Below are positions 1 through 7,496 of a stretch of 22,072 nt of DNA, in pieces (position 1 is the stretch's first letter; every line of letters starts with the position of its first letter). Position numbers and translations under genes: made by a program. The DNA comes from Crocosphaera chwakensis CCY0110 (GTDB lineage: Bacteria > Cyanobacteriota > Cyanobacteriia > Cyanobacteriales > Microcystaceae), in the NCBI RefSeq assembly GCF_000169335.1, contig NZ_AAXW01000073.1, forward strand, positions 1-22,072. Reading direction: 5' to 3'. The notes below the pieces were generated by a model, which was not told where the DNA came from, searched no databases, and saw only the letters and a list, made by a program, of their open reading frames with translations.

Positions 1-2225
1 GGTTGACGAGGATCACCATCAGGACTAAATTGTGCTAAAGTTGCCTTTTCTCCTAATACTTTTAAAACAGTTTCTCCTGCTTCATCTAAACTATTTTGAT
101 CATTTCCTTGTAGAATTAAATCAATATCAGCACGTCTGACGGGGGAGTTATTTAAGATTAAGCCTCTTACACCATCAGGAAAGAGTCGTAAACGAATATC
201 AACTAAATTTAATTTCTCAAATTCTTGACTTACTCTATCAATGTAGGCTTGGATATTTGTTCCTGATTTAAGAGTAATATTACTCGAACCTCTTAACACA
301 TTTTCAGTCGTATTTGAGCCAAATAAATAACCCCCCGATGTACTAAAAACAAATTGAGTTTCTGGCTGTTGCAGAAAAATATCTTCTGTAATTTTCATTA
401 CTTCACGATTGGTTTCTAGGGATGTATTTGGAGGAAATTGAGCAATTAACTGAGCTTGTCCAGTATTAATACTTGGCAAAATTTCTTGAGGAACTTGTTT
501 CGCTAAATTCAAACTACTTCCGCCTAAAACCACAAAAGCAATAATAACGACTAGCCAGCGTAACTTAAGAAGTTTTGATAGTAACCAGCCATATCCTTTT
601 GTTAACTGCTTAAACCCTTGATTAAACCAATATAAAGGCCAGAATTTATGTAACCCACTAGACCAACGAATAGATAATAATCTTGAGGTTAACATCGGGA
701 CAACCGTTAAAGCTACTAAAATAGAAGCAGCGACCGCAAAACTAATGGTTAAAATTAATTCATTAAATAGTAAAGAAATAAAGCCTCCAATCATCAAAAA
801 AGGCAATACAGCCACTAAGTTTGTGCTAGTTGAGGCAATTAAAGCTGATTCTACCGTTTGACTACTATTAATTGATTGATTAATTAAGTTTTGAGAAGTT
901 AAACGACTTTTGCTTTTTTTTCCTGGAACAATGCCCACACCATCAGCAATGGTTTCTAACATAACAATGGAGTTATCCACCACAATACCTACCCCTAATG
1001 CTAATCCCCCTAAACTAAAAACATTGAGAGATAAGCCAAATATTTTCATTAAAATAACTGCACCTAAAGTAGCCAAAGGAATAGAGACAACGATAATAAA
1101 AGTTTGACGTAATGATCCCAAGAATAAGAGAACAGCAAACGCAGCTAACCCTGTACCAATTAATCCAGAATTAATAACATTTTGGATAGAATTTTTAATA
1201 AAAATTGATTCATCTAACGTTGTTACCAGAGTCATATCGTTAGTAATAATATTACTCTGGGTTAAGTTTTGGATCTTCTCTTTTACCCTGTCCACTACTT
1301 CGATGGTGTTAGCATCAGGTTGTTTTTGCACACTCAGTTTAACCGCAGGACTGCCATTCAAAGAAACAAATATTCTTTGGTCTTGTGTACCATCAATAAC
1401 CTCAGCAAAATCTCGTAAATAAACCCGTGGTGATGCTCCATTTTCTTCATTACTATTCACTGCAAAAGATAAATTACGAATTTCTTCTGCTGTCTTAAAT
1501 CTTCCCACTGCACGGGTTAAGGGCTCCCCATTTTCTCCTAATAAACGTCCGCCTGCTACATCTTGGTTTCTCTCTTCCAACTCATCTAAAACATCCCGTA
1601 AACCTATCCCTAATGCTTGTAAACGATCTAAATCAATATCAACCTTAACTTCCTCTTCAACACCCCCTGAAACATCTACAGAGGCAACCCCAGGAATCAC
1701 GGTTAACTCTCTGGCTAATTCTTCATCAGCAAACACTCTTAAATCTACATCTTTTTTAATAGATGAAGTTAAGGCAAACTCATACACTGGTAATTGAGAG
1801 GGATCATATTTAAACAGACGAGGCGGTTCTAAATTATCAGGTAAGTTATTGCTAGCACGATTTAAGGCTGCTGTGGCATCATTTAACGATTGATCAATAT
1901 CTCCACCTACTCTAAAATAGAGGTCTAACCTCACACGATTTTCACGGGTTTGAGAGTAAACCTGTTCAACACCTTCCGTTGCTGATAACGCTTGTTCAAG
2001 GGGTCTAGTAATTTCGTCAATGGCAACTTCTGGGGCAATACCAGGAGTTTCAATACGGACACCAATGCGAGGATAAGTAATAGAAGGAAGTAAGTCAACC
2101 TGAATAGTGGTAACAAAAAAGATCCCCACTATCATTACTGCTAAAGTTAACATTAATGTGCCAATATGTTGACGAATAGCTAGGCCACTAATACCAAGAC
2201 GGGAAGGTTTAAATTTAGCATTCAT
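1..2225 (-). CDS. RND-family (AcrB/HAE1-like) efflux transporter, C-terminus beyond the window
   Basis: This reading frame stays open from an ATG at 2225 to the left edge, giving 741 codons plus two bases of a protein that is usually about 1000-1080 residues. Proteins of this family are inner-membrane proton antiporters that export drugs, lipids or metabolites, working with a periplasmic adaptor and an outer-membrane channel. The N-terminus has a first membrane helix at about residues 15-40, then a periplasmic porter domain (the family-typical PGVASVDV appears), then a helix bundle. The fourth helix carries the proton-relay motif GVGIVVDNSIVMLE with D417 and N418. AcrB has Asp-Asp at this place, but Asp-Asn is common in HAE1-like pumps. 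A second periplasmic domain begins after about residue 580 and is cut. No adaptor gene lies upstream; it may lie outside the window. The Shine-Dalgarno is weak. Substrate unknown. Confidence 0.93.
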   Translation of the reverse strand, partial: MNAKFKPSRLGISGLAIRQHIGTLMLTLAVMIVGIFFVTTIQVDLLPSITYPRIGVRIETPGIAPEVAIDEITRPLEQALSATEGVEQVYSQTRENRVRLDLYFRVGGDIDQSLNDATAALNRASNNLPDNLEPPRLFKYDPSQLPVYEFALTSSIKKDVDLRVFADEELARELTVIPGVASVDVSGGVEEEVKVDIDLDRLQALGIGLRDVLDELEERNQDVAGGRLLGENGEPLTRAVGRFKTAEEIRNLSFAVNSNEENGASPRVYLRDFAEVIDGTQDQRIFVSLNGSPAVKLSVQKQPDANTIEVVDRVKEKIQNLTQSNIITNDMTLVTTLDESIFIKNSIQNVINSGLIGTGLAAFAVLLFLGSLRQTFIIVVSIPLATLGAVILMKIFGLSLNVFSLGGLALGVGIVVDNSIVMLETIADGVGIVPGKKSKSRLTSQNLINQSINSSQTVESALIASTSTNLVAVLPFLMIGGFISLLFNELILTISFAVAASILVALTVVPMLTSRLLSIRWSSGLHKFWPLYWFNQGFKQLTKGYGWLLSKLLKLRWLVVIIAFVVLGGSSLNLAKQVPQEILPSINTGQAQLIAQFPPNTSLETNREVMKITEDIFLQQPETQFVFSTSGGYLFGSNTTENVLRGSSNITLKSGTNIQAYIDRVSQEFEKLNLVDIRLRLFPDGVRGLILNNSPVRRADIDLILQGNDQNSLDEAGETVLKVLGEKATLAQFSPDGDPRQ

Positions 2226-2403
2226 AAGGTAAAAAATGTGAGAAAATTACTCTTTACAAAACACAATGGATTAATACTTTCAAAAGCGATTAATCTATCT
2301 GTAGATCAAGACAAAAATATTAATGGTACAATTATAACAGCATAGTTAAAATTTGTAGGCTTAAGGAAAATTCAAAAGTCAAAAAAATGCCTATTTAAGA
2401 ACG

Positions 2404-2973
2404 ATGATTGTAGCAAAAGAGCAATTCCCCGTATTAACGCCTGAAGAATACTTTATTTGGGAAGAAAAACAACTAGAGAAACACGAATATATCAACGGTC
2501 AAATTTATGTCATGACTGGTGGTACAGTTAATCATGGTCGCATAGCTATCCGTTTTACAGCTATGTTTGAGACACATTTAGAGAATACTAACTGTATAAT
2601 AGGGAATTCTGACATAAAAATAAAAATGGCTAACACTCATAATTATAGTTATCCAGATGCCAGTGTTACCTGTGATAATAGAGATAAAAACACCCATGAT
2701 TATATTACTTATCCCTGCTTAATTGTCGAAGTGTTATCAGATAGTACAGAAGCCTATGACAGAGGAAAAAAATTTAGAATGTATCGTCAAAACCCTATTT
2801 TACAAGATTATTTATTAGTTAGTTCTACCCGTATCGAAATTGATTTATATCATAAGAATAAAGTAGGAGAATGGATTATTATTAATTACCAAGAAGGAGA
2901 CACTATAGAACTTAAAAGTATAAACCTTAGTTTTCCTATCGAGCAAGTTTACCGTAATCTTTCACTCAACTAG
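2404..2973 (+). CDS. Uma2-family (DUF820) PD-(D/E)XK nuclease-like protein
   Basis: This 189-residue protein has the features of the Uma2 family, which is greatly expanded in cyanobacteria and has a restriction-endonuclease fold; its substrate is unknown. Visible landmarks are the N-terminal LTPEEYFIWEE segment with E28 in HEYINGQIY, the YPDAS motif with D85, the core strand LIVEVLS with E109, and AYDRGKKFRMY with K122/K123. D85, E109 and the lysine pair fit a PD-(D/E)XK active site, so it is probably not a dead copy. Length is normal for the family. It stands alone, divergent from the RND gene, with a hairpin 30 bases after the stop. The ATG is preceded only by a weak AAGAA purine stretch. 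A toxin or mobile-element role is sometimes suggested for the family, but nothing here supports one. Confidence 0.9.
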   Translation: MIVAKEQFPVLTPEEYFIWEEKQLEKHEYINGQIYVMTGGTVNHGRIAIRFTAMFETHLENTNCIIGNSDIKIKMANTHNYSYPDASVTCDNRDKNTHDYITYPCLIVEVLSDSTEAYDRGKKFRMYRQNPILQDYLLVSSTRIEIDLYHKNKVGEWIIINYQEGDTIELKSINLSFPIEQVYRNLSLN

Positions 2974-3003
2974 AATAATATTTTTATACTACTCTAATAA
3001 AAA

Positions 3004-3024
3004 ACCTCGGCGCATCACCGAGGT
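3004..3024. terminator. Hairpin with 7-bp GC-rich stem after the Uma2 gene
   Basis: ACCTCGG pairs perfectly with CCGAGGT around a 7-base loop. On the plus strand it is followed by ATTCT only. On the minus strand it is followed by a run of T (six A on the plus strand at 2999-3004), so it looks more like a terminator for leftward transcription. No leftward gene was found to its right, so either it works in both directions for the Uma2 gene or an unseen leftward RNA ends here. Confidence 0.55.
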
Positions 3025-3483
3025 ATTCTAGGAGAACTCAATATCAATGGGAGATACCGAAATCACACGATTTTAGATCGCAAACAAAGCCTGTGTAAAT
3101 TAAGATTTTGTTTACTGTCCCTATATTAAGTAATGTAACAATAATGTTAAATCTTGTCAACAAACTCTTGACAAAAAGCTGTTTGGGTTAGCAGCAGAGC
3201 CATTTTACAGTTATGATATTGATCTAGGTAACCAAAAAAGTGTATGATCGCATATTACTTAAATAATTAAACCTCAAGAGTCTTGATTGATTTCAGGACT
3301 TATCCTATTGTTGTGCCGTCCAACTACCTACTTTTAAAGATATAGATACTGATCGAGCCAGCCCTATCTCACCTTTTCTTCTCGTTGCTATGTCTCTCCA
3401 ATGTAACCACTGAGACATTGAGCAACTTTCGCCAAAAACAGATGAAAATCAATCGTTTTTCCTATTGTTGAGAACCATCAAAC
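3025..3483 (+). other. Long non-coding leader region upstream of rpoC1
   Basis: These 459 bases hold no convincing gene. A nine-codon frame (MGDTEITRF, 3047-3076) follows AGGAG at 3030-3034 with a 12-base spacing and could be a leader peptide, but it may be chance. A TTGACA box occurs at 3168-3173 without a well-placed -10 partner. TCCTATTGTTG occurs twice, at 3303-3313 and 3460-3470, the second ending just before the rpoC1 start. A promoter for rpoC1 must lie here or further upstream because no rpoB precedes it. I cannot place it. Confidence 0.4.
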
Positions 3484-5370
3484 ATGAAACCAGCACAAGA
3501 TACAAGATTCGACTATGTAAAAATTGGGTTAGCTTCCCCCGAACGTGTTCGTCAATGGGGAGAGAGAACCCTGCCGAATGGGGTTGTTGTCGGAGAAGTG
3601 ACCAAACCCGAAACCATCAACTACAGGACATTAAAACCGGAGATGGACGGACTATTTTGTGAGCGAATTTTTGGTCCGTCGAAAGACTGGGAATGTTGGT
3701 GTGGTAAATATAAACGGGTTCGTCACCGAGGTATTGTCTGTGAACGCTGTGGGGTAGAAGTTACCGAGTCCCGTGTCCGTCGTCATCGTATGGGCTACAT
3801 CAAGTTAGCAGCTCCTGTCACTCATGTCTGGTATCTCAAAGGGATTCCTAGTTACATGAGTATTTTACTGGATATGGCCTTACGGGACGTAGAACAAATT
3901 GTTTACTTTAACGCCTATGTGGTGTTAGATCCAGGAAATGCCAGTAATTTAAGTTATAAGCAACTCTTAACCGAAGATCAATGGATTGAAATTGAAGATC
4001 AGATTTATGCCGAAGATTCTGACTTATATGGCATAGAAGTGGGCATCGGCGCAGAAGCCATCCAACGGTTGCTGCAAGAAATGAACCTAGAAGAGATTGC
4101 CGAAACTTTGCGGGAAGAAATCGCCCAAAGTAAAGGACAGAAGCGAGCTAAACTCATTAAACGCCTACGAGTCATTGATAACTTTATCGCTACAGGTTCA
4201 CTACCTGCATGGATGGTATTAGACGTTATCCCCGTTATTCCCCCAGATTTACGCCCGATGGTACAGTTAGATGGGGGTCGTTTTGCCACCTCAGACCTCA
4301 ATGACCTCTATCGACGGGTAATTAACCGTAATAACCGTTTAGCCCGTTTACAAGAGATTCTCGCCCCGGAAATCATTGTCCGTAACGAAAAACGGATGCT
4401 ACAAGAAGCAGTAGACGCTTTAATTGATAACGGAAGACGGGGACGTACGGTTGTCGGGGCTAATAATCGTCCCTTGAAATCCTTATCCGATATTATTGAA
4501 GGGAAACAAGGGCGTTTTCGTCAAAACCTTTTAGGAAAACGGGTGGACTACTCCGGCCGTTCTGTGATTGTAGTGGGGCCAAAACTGAAGATTTATCAAT
4601 GTGGTTTACCCCGTGAAATGGCGATCGAGTTATTCCAACCCTTCGTTATTCATCGTCTCATTCGTTTAGGATTAGTCAATAATATCAAAGCGGCCAAAAA
4701 ACTGATTGTTAAAGGCGACCCCAGCGTTTGGAATGTGTTAGAAGAAGTAATTACGGGACACCCTGTATTACTGAACCGCGCCCCAACTCTACACCGTTTA
4801 GGGATTCAATCTTTTGAACCTATTTTAGTCGAAGGTCGTGCCATTCAGTTACATCCTTTGGTTTGTCCGGCGTTTAACGCTGACTTTGACGGAGACCAAA
4901 TGGCCGTTCATGTTCCCTTATCTTTAGAGTCTCAAGCAGAAGCGAGATTATTGATGTTAGCGTGTCATAATATCTTGTCTCCTGCAACTGGTAAACCCAT
5001 TGTTGCTCCTTCTCAGGATATGGTATTAGGGTGTTATTATTTAACTGCAGAAAATCCCCAATCTCAAAAAGGAAGCGGTCGTTATTTTGGCAATATTGAC
5101 GATGCAGTTAAAGCCTTTGAACATGGACTGGTGGACTTACACGCCTATGTTTGGTTACGTTCAGAAGATCCCAACGAGGAAGTGGTCACCGATAAGCCTG
5201 ATAATGAGGTCTTAAAAACAGAAACCCTAGACGATGGTAGTGTTATTAAACATTATCGAGAACGTCGCGTGAGGGAAATCGACGGTGAAGCGGTTTCTCA
5301 GTTTATTCGGACTACCCCTGGACGGATTATTTACAACAAAACTATCCAAGATGCTCTAACCGTAGCCTAA
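3484..5370 (+). CDS. rpoC1: DNA-directed RNA polymerase subunit gamma (N-terminal half of beta-prime)
   Basis: This 628-residue protein is the cyanobacterial gamma subunit, the N-terminal part of bacterial beta-prime; rpoC2 encodes the rest. It forms the clamp and contributes the catalytic magnesium site. The zinc-ribbon cysteines are C71, C73, C86 and C89. The catalytic loop NADFDGD is at 465-471 with D467, D469 and D471 all present. The clamp/rudder stretch (RVDYSGRSVIVVGP) and the LNRAPTLHRLG motif are also present. Length is normal and no defect is visible. The ATG at 3484 starts MKPAQDTRFDYVKIG, matching the family; the only nearby purine stretch is GAGAA about ten bases upstream. It stands alone: upstream is a Uma2 gene and downstream an unrelated leftward gene, so rpoB and rpoC2 are elsewhere. 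Synechocystis 6803 has a similar separation of rpoC1. Confidence 0.98.
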   Translation: MKPAQDTRFDYVKIGLASPERVRQWGERTLPNGVVVGEVTKPETINYRTLKPEMDGLFCERIFGPSKDWECWCGKYKRVRHRGIVCERCGVEVTESRVRRHRMGYIKLAAPVTHVWYLKGIPSYMSILLDMALRDVEQIVYFNAYVVLDPGNASNLSYKQLLTEDQWIEIEDQIYAEDSDLYGIEVGIGAEAIQRLLQEMNLEEIAETLREEIAQSKGQKRAKLIKRLRVIDNFIATGSLPAWMVLDVIPVIPPDLRPMVQLDGGRFATSDLNDLYRRVINRNNRLARLQEILAPEIIVRNEKRMLQEAVDALIDNGRRGRTVVGANNRPLKSLSDIIEGKQGRFRQNLLGKRVDYSGRSVIVVGPKLKIYQCGLPREMAIELFQPFVIHRLIRLGLVNNIKAAKKLIVKGDPSVWNVLEEVITGHPVLLNRAPTLHRLGIQSFEPILVEGRAIQLHPLVCPAFNADFDGDQMAVHVPLSLESQAEARLLMLACHNILSPATGKPIVAPSQDMVLGCYYLTAENPQSQKGSGRYFGNIDDAVKAFEHGLVDLHAYVWLRSEDPNEEVVTDKPDNEVLKTETLDDGSVIKHYRERRVREIDGEAVSQFIRTTPGRIIYNKTIQDALTVA

Positions 5371-5391
5371 AAAGCAAGGGATGATATTGAT

Positions 5392-5428
5392 AAGTTTGGT
5401 AGAAGTTTTCACTTTTACCAAACTTTTT
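5392..5428 (+). terminator. Intrinsic terminator of rpoC1
   Basis: AAGTTTGGTA (5392-5401) pairs perfectly with TACCAAACTT (5416-5425) around a 14-base loop and runs into more T residues, 21 bases after the rpoC1 stop. There is no T-run in the leftward direction, so it mainly serves rpoC1. Confidence 0.85.
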
Positions 5429-5436
5429 ACTTATAA

Positions 5437-5820
5437 CTAAGACTCACAAGCCATACGTAAAGCTCCAATAAGCCACGAACTAGGGCGAGGTTCAAGCCCA
5501 CTGGCACTATCGAGTGCATTTTGCCAGCCATATCCTTCTGCTTCGTACTGTTCCATATTGCCCTTCATCGCTATGAGATTCTTCGTTATGTTTGAACGAC
5601 TTGTGCCTAAGACAGACAAAAGTTTATCTGTGTTTTCAGCCTTTGGCATAGCAGTGATTATTTGACAAATTTCTTGAGAACTTAGGGACATTGGGGTAAG
5701 AGCTTGGCCAGGAAATACTGTCGAACAGAGAATAGTCATTGCGATCATCAGAGCAATGGGAACGCCTATAAATGCTATTGGTAATTGATAAAAAATTCTC
5801 TTGTTATGATTGGTTTTCAT
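5437..5820 (-). CDS. Small exported or membrane-anchored protein of unknown function
   Basis: I do not recognise this 127-residue protein. It has a basic N-terminus (KTNHNKR) and one hydrophobic segment at about residues 13-35, ending near FPGQA-L, which could be an uncleaved anchor or a signal peptide cleaved after A40. The rest is a small polar domain with C52 and C125, which could form a disulfide outside the cytoplasm; C32 lies within the hydrophobic segment but lacks a proper lipobox. The ATG at 5820 is preceded by GAAGAAAAACA, an acceptable ribosome site. It is tail-to-tail with rpoC1 and oriented like the two small exported proteins to its right, from which a 211-base spacer with a hairpin separates it, so it probably has its own promoter. 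Confidence 0.65.
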   Translation of the reverse strand: MKTNHNKRIFYQLPIAFIGVPIALMIAMTILCSTVFPGQALTPMSLSSQEICQIITAMPKAENTDKLLSVLGTSRSNITKNLIAMKGNMEQYEAEGYGWQNALDSASGLEPRPSSWLIGALRMACES

Positions 5821-5983
5821 TGTTTTTCTTCAACATATTTCCGAGAAATTTGAATTTCTTACACTTATCTTGAATACTTTGATGAAGCTTTGAATAGGTC
5901 AGTCCCATTTTTACAGGGGTATTGGTAAATGTGGGCAAAGCGAATAGAATTATACTTTTATCAAATAAATTTGTAAGATTGAA

Positions 5984-6017
5984 AGCAGTTATCAGTTATC
6001 TGTGGCTGATAACTGCT
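5984..6017 (-). terminator. 12-bp perfect hairpin, possible terminator of the glycine-zipper gene
   Basis: AGCAGTTATCAG (5984-5995) and CTGATAACTGCT (6006-6017) form a perfect stem with a 10-base loop. Read leftward it follows the glycine-zipper gene stop by 14 bases and is followed by TTTCAATC, a poor T-run, so termination is likely but not certain. The left arm and loop contain CAGTTAT twice in tandem (5986-5999), a short heptamer repeat of a kind scattered between cyanobacterial genes, so the hairpin may have arisen from repeat DNA. Confidence 0.55.
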
Positions 6018-6028
6018 ATATTTATAAT

Positions 6029-6042
6029 TGTTCACTGTTCAT
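6029..6042. repeat. Two tandem heptamers TGTTCAC/TGTTCAT overlapping a gene end
   Basis: The heptamer TGTTCA(C/T) occurs twice in a row and includes the stop codon and last codons (YEQ-stop) of the leftward glycine-zipper gene. Such short tandem heptamers are typical of cyanobacterial intergenic DNA. Two units alone are weak evidence. Confidence 0.35.
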
Positions 6043-6388
6043 ATCTCGATAAACAATCATCTAACGCATATTCATAAGCAGCGCGACGATCTTCGATGTA
6101 AGCATTTTCATCAGACTGTCTTGCCACAGAAGCAACGGAACCCACTGCAGCACCGATCGCTGCTCCCTCCCCTGCATCTCCTGCGATCGCTCCCCAAAAG
6201 GAACCATGCAAGGCTCCCCGACTAGCTCCCCTTAGTAACCCACCCCGACGCTTGCGAGGCACTTCTCCGTAGTATCCTGTTTGACGTTGGGCTAAATTAA
6301 CACAATATTCGTAACGATCTTGAGCCTTAACGGGAAGTAAGCTAAAACTAAGGCTTAAGAGAGATAAAACAGCAAAAGAATATTTCAT
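6032..6388 (-). CDS. Exported glycine-zipper protein
   Basis: The 118-residue product has a clear signal peptide (MKYSFAVLSLLSLSFSLLPVKA, cleavage likely before Q23). The mature part starts with C29 and ends with C112, which could pair. Between them lies a basic patch (PRKRRGG, 44-50) and a glycine- and alanine-rich segment with GxxxG-like spacing (about 49-83, for example GAIAGDAGEGAAIGAAVG). This is the hallmark of glycine-zipper proteins, whose helices pack in or against membranes. It acts in the periplasm or at a membrane; the exact role is unknown. The gene follows the HdeA/HdeB-like gene by 19 bases and is probably cotranscribed with it. The short C-terminus overlaps a heptamer repeat, so the last residues may be recently altered. 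Family assignment is by composition and pattern only. Confidence 0.75.
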   Translation of the reverse strand: MKYSFAVLSLLSLSFSLLPVKAQDRYEYCVNLAQRQTGYYGEVPRKRRGGLLRGASRGALHGSFWGAIAGDAGEGAAIGAAVGSVASVARQSDENAYIEDRRAAYEYALDDCLSRYEQ

Positions 6389-6407
6389 AAGACTTCTAAT
6401 ATTATTG

Positions 6408-6731
6408 TTAAATAGATTCGATGGCTGAAAAAATAGTCATGTCAGGATCTTCAACGCAAACATCCATTAACTGTTCGGTAGCTGCTTGCATTTTTTCAGA
6501 GTCAAACTCTAAATTATTTTCTTTTCCTGCAACAAACCCCCAGTACATCATCAGTACAGCCATGCGATCAAAATTATTAGCATCTAACAAGTTTTTACAA
6601 GTCACTTCTGATAAGTTAAAGCGGGTAACAGTGGGTGTTTCTGTTTGGGCTAAAGCATTGCCCGAAAATCCCACAAATAAGCTCAGCACGATAATCAAAG
6701 GTTTCCAGTTGAATTTGAACATTGGTAACAT
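6408..6731 (-). CDS. HdeA/HdeB-like small exported protein
   Basis: The 107-residue product has a signal peptide with likely cleavage after A28 (GNALA-QTETP), leaving a mature protein of about 79 residues. The mature part has the HdeA/HdeB pattern: V-T-C at C45, an aromatic helix (MAVLMMYWGFVAGKE, 57-71), then a second cysteine, C92, in LMDVCVEDPD. The C45-C92 spacing fits the single disulfide of HdeA/HdeB, acid-activated periplasmic chaperones in enterobacteria. Here an acid-stress role is only an inference, since similar small proteins occur in many non-enteric bacteria. The start could instead be the internal ATG at 6722 (MFKFNWK), which gives an equally good signal peptide; neither has a clear Shine-Dalgarno. 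First gene of a likely two-gene unit with the glycine-zipper gene. Confidence 0.72.
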   Translation of the reverse strand: MLPMFKFNWKPLIIVLSLFVGFSGNALAQTETPTVTRFNLSEVTCKNLLDANNFDRMAVLMMYWGFVAGKENNLEFDSEKMQAATEQLMDVCVEDPDMTIFSAIESI

Positions 6732-7011
6732 TTTTTTTCTGATTCAAACAGCAATGGGTAAATTCAGTTAGAGTATAAACCAATTTCAGGGTAAGCTGTT
6801 GTGCATTTAAACCAGATATTCAAGTTTTTAGTACAAACGCTCAAACTTTTCTCCCACGCTCCCCTCTCCCTGCTCCCATGCAGTCTCAACTAGCACTTTA
6901 AATGATGAATAGCTTAGTCATTCAAGGGGGTATGTCTTAATTCATAATTAAACAAGACAAACGTATCAAAAATATGGGCAAATCTAATATGACCGAAATT
7001 TTATTTTTTTT
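6732..7011. other. Non-coding stretch with a pyrimidine-rich tract
   Basis: No gene is visible in these 280 bases. They contain a CTCCC/CTCCCC-rich tract at about 6849-6880 (opposite strand GGGAG-type repeats, a pattern common between cyanobacterial genes), followed by AT-rich DNA up to the transposase relic. The promoter for the HdeA/HdeB-like gene should be in the left part but is not obvious. Confidence 0.4.
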
Positions 7012-7464
7012 ACTCTTTTACAGTTTCCTTTTATCATATTATGAGAAACTTTCAGCTTTTCCTTTAATTTATATCTTGACAAACTAAAAGCCATAGCTGT
7101 ATCTCTTTATAACTATTAAATCTGCCTGGATCACGTAACTCTTTTTCTATTTTCACTACAGTTTCTTTGTCTAATATCTTACGTGGTTGGATAAGCTGGG
7201 GGAACCCCAGCATCCCCCACGCGCTTTTTTTGGTCTCCCTGTTTTTGGATGTTCTTCTAGAAGTTTAGGTATTCCTCCTGTTTTATCTAACTTAAGCCAA
7301 TGGTGGATTGTTGATTCAGAACGTCCCATAATGACAGCTAAATATCTGACCGTTTCTGCCACCTTTGTTTTGAGGAGATAGAGACTTTGTACTTTAGCAT
7401 GATTGAGAGAGGTTAAAGTTACTAAATCCTTGGTTTTATGAACATGGTTTGGAACTTTGTCTTG
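7012..7464 (-). pseudogene. Degraded IS630-type transposase relic
   Basis: Read leftward, three frames together recall an IS630-type transposase N-terminal half. Frame one, open from 7464 after a TGA, gives VQSLYLLKTKVAETVRYLA, then the helix-turn-helix IMGRSESTIHHWLKLDKTGG and PKLLEEHPKTGRPKK, ending at about 7229. A G/C-rich palindrome then interrupts, and the match resumes in another frame as KILDKETVVKIEKELRDPGR and SYKEIQLWL, stopping at 7064. A third frame gives YKLKEKLKV, resembling the family segment that follows after a gap, so some sequence is deleted. The catalytic DDE half is absent, so this cannot transpose. Terminal repeats were not identified; the right end may lie just before the cphB stop. 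It is an old insertion between cphB and the small exported genes. Confidence 0.8.
7195..7219. repeat. GC-rich palindrome inside the transposase relic
   Basis: GCTGGGG (7195-7201) pairs with CCCCAGC (7205-7211) around GAA. Alternatively TGGGGGA (7197-7203) pairs with TCCCCCA (7213-7219). Both stems are perfect and mutually exclusive. The element lies exactly where the transposase match breaks and changes frame, so it looks like a small inserted palindromic repeat rather than part of the gene. Confidence 0.6.
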
Positions 7465-7496
7465 TCAGGTGCAAGATGTGAGTTTTACAAGAGCGC

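Noticed and set aside
972..978. Asp-Asn instead of Asp-Asp in the RND proton relay (residues 417-418) as a sign of inactivity
   Set aside because: Asp-Asn is common in working HAE1-like pumps, so it is not evidence of a defect.
4005..4301. Leftward 98-residue frame inside rpoC1
   Set aside because: It lies wholly within rpoC1, and its serine/arginine-rich product is the usual antisense shadow of a conserved coding sequence.
6421..6771. Rightward 116-residue frame over the HdeA/HdeB-like gene
   Set aside because: The opposite strand has a clear signal peptide, a family-like cysteine pattern and an adjacent cotranscribed gene; this frame has none.
7461..7492. Possible right terminal repeat of the IS630-type relic
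   Set aside because: No matching inverted copy was found to the left, so the element's ends cannot be set.
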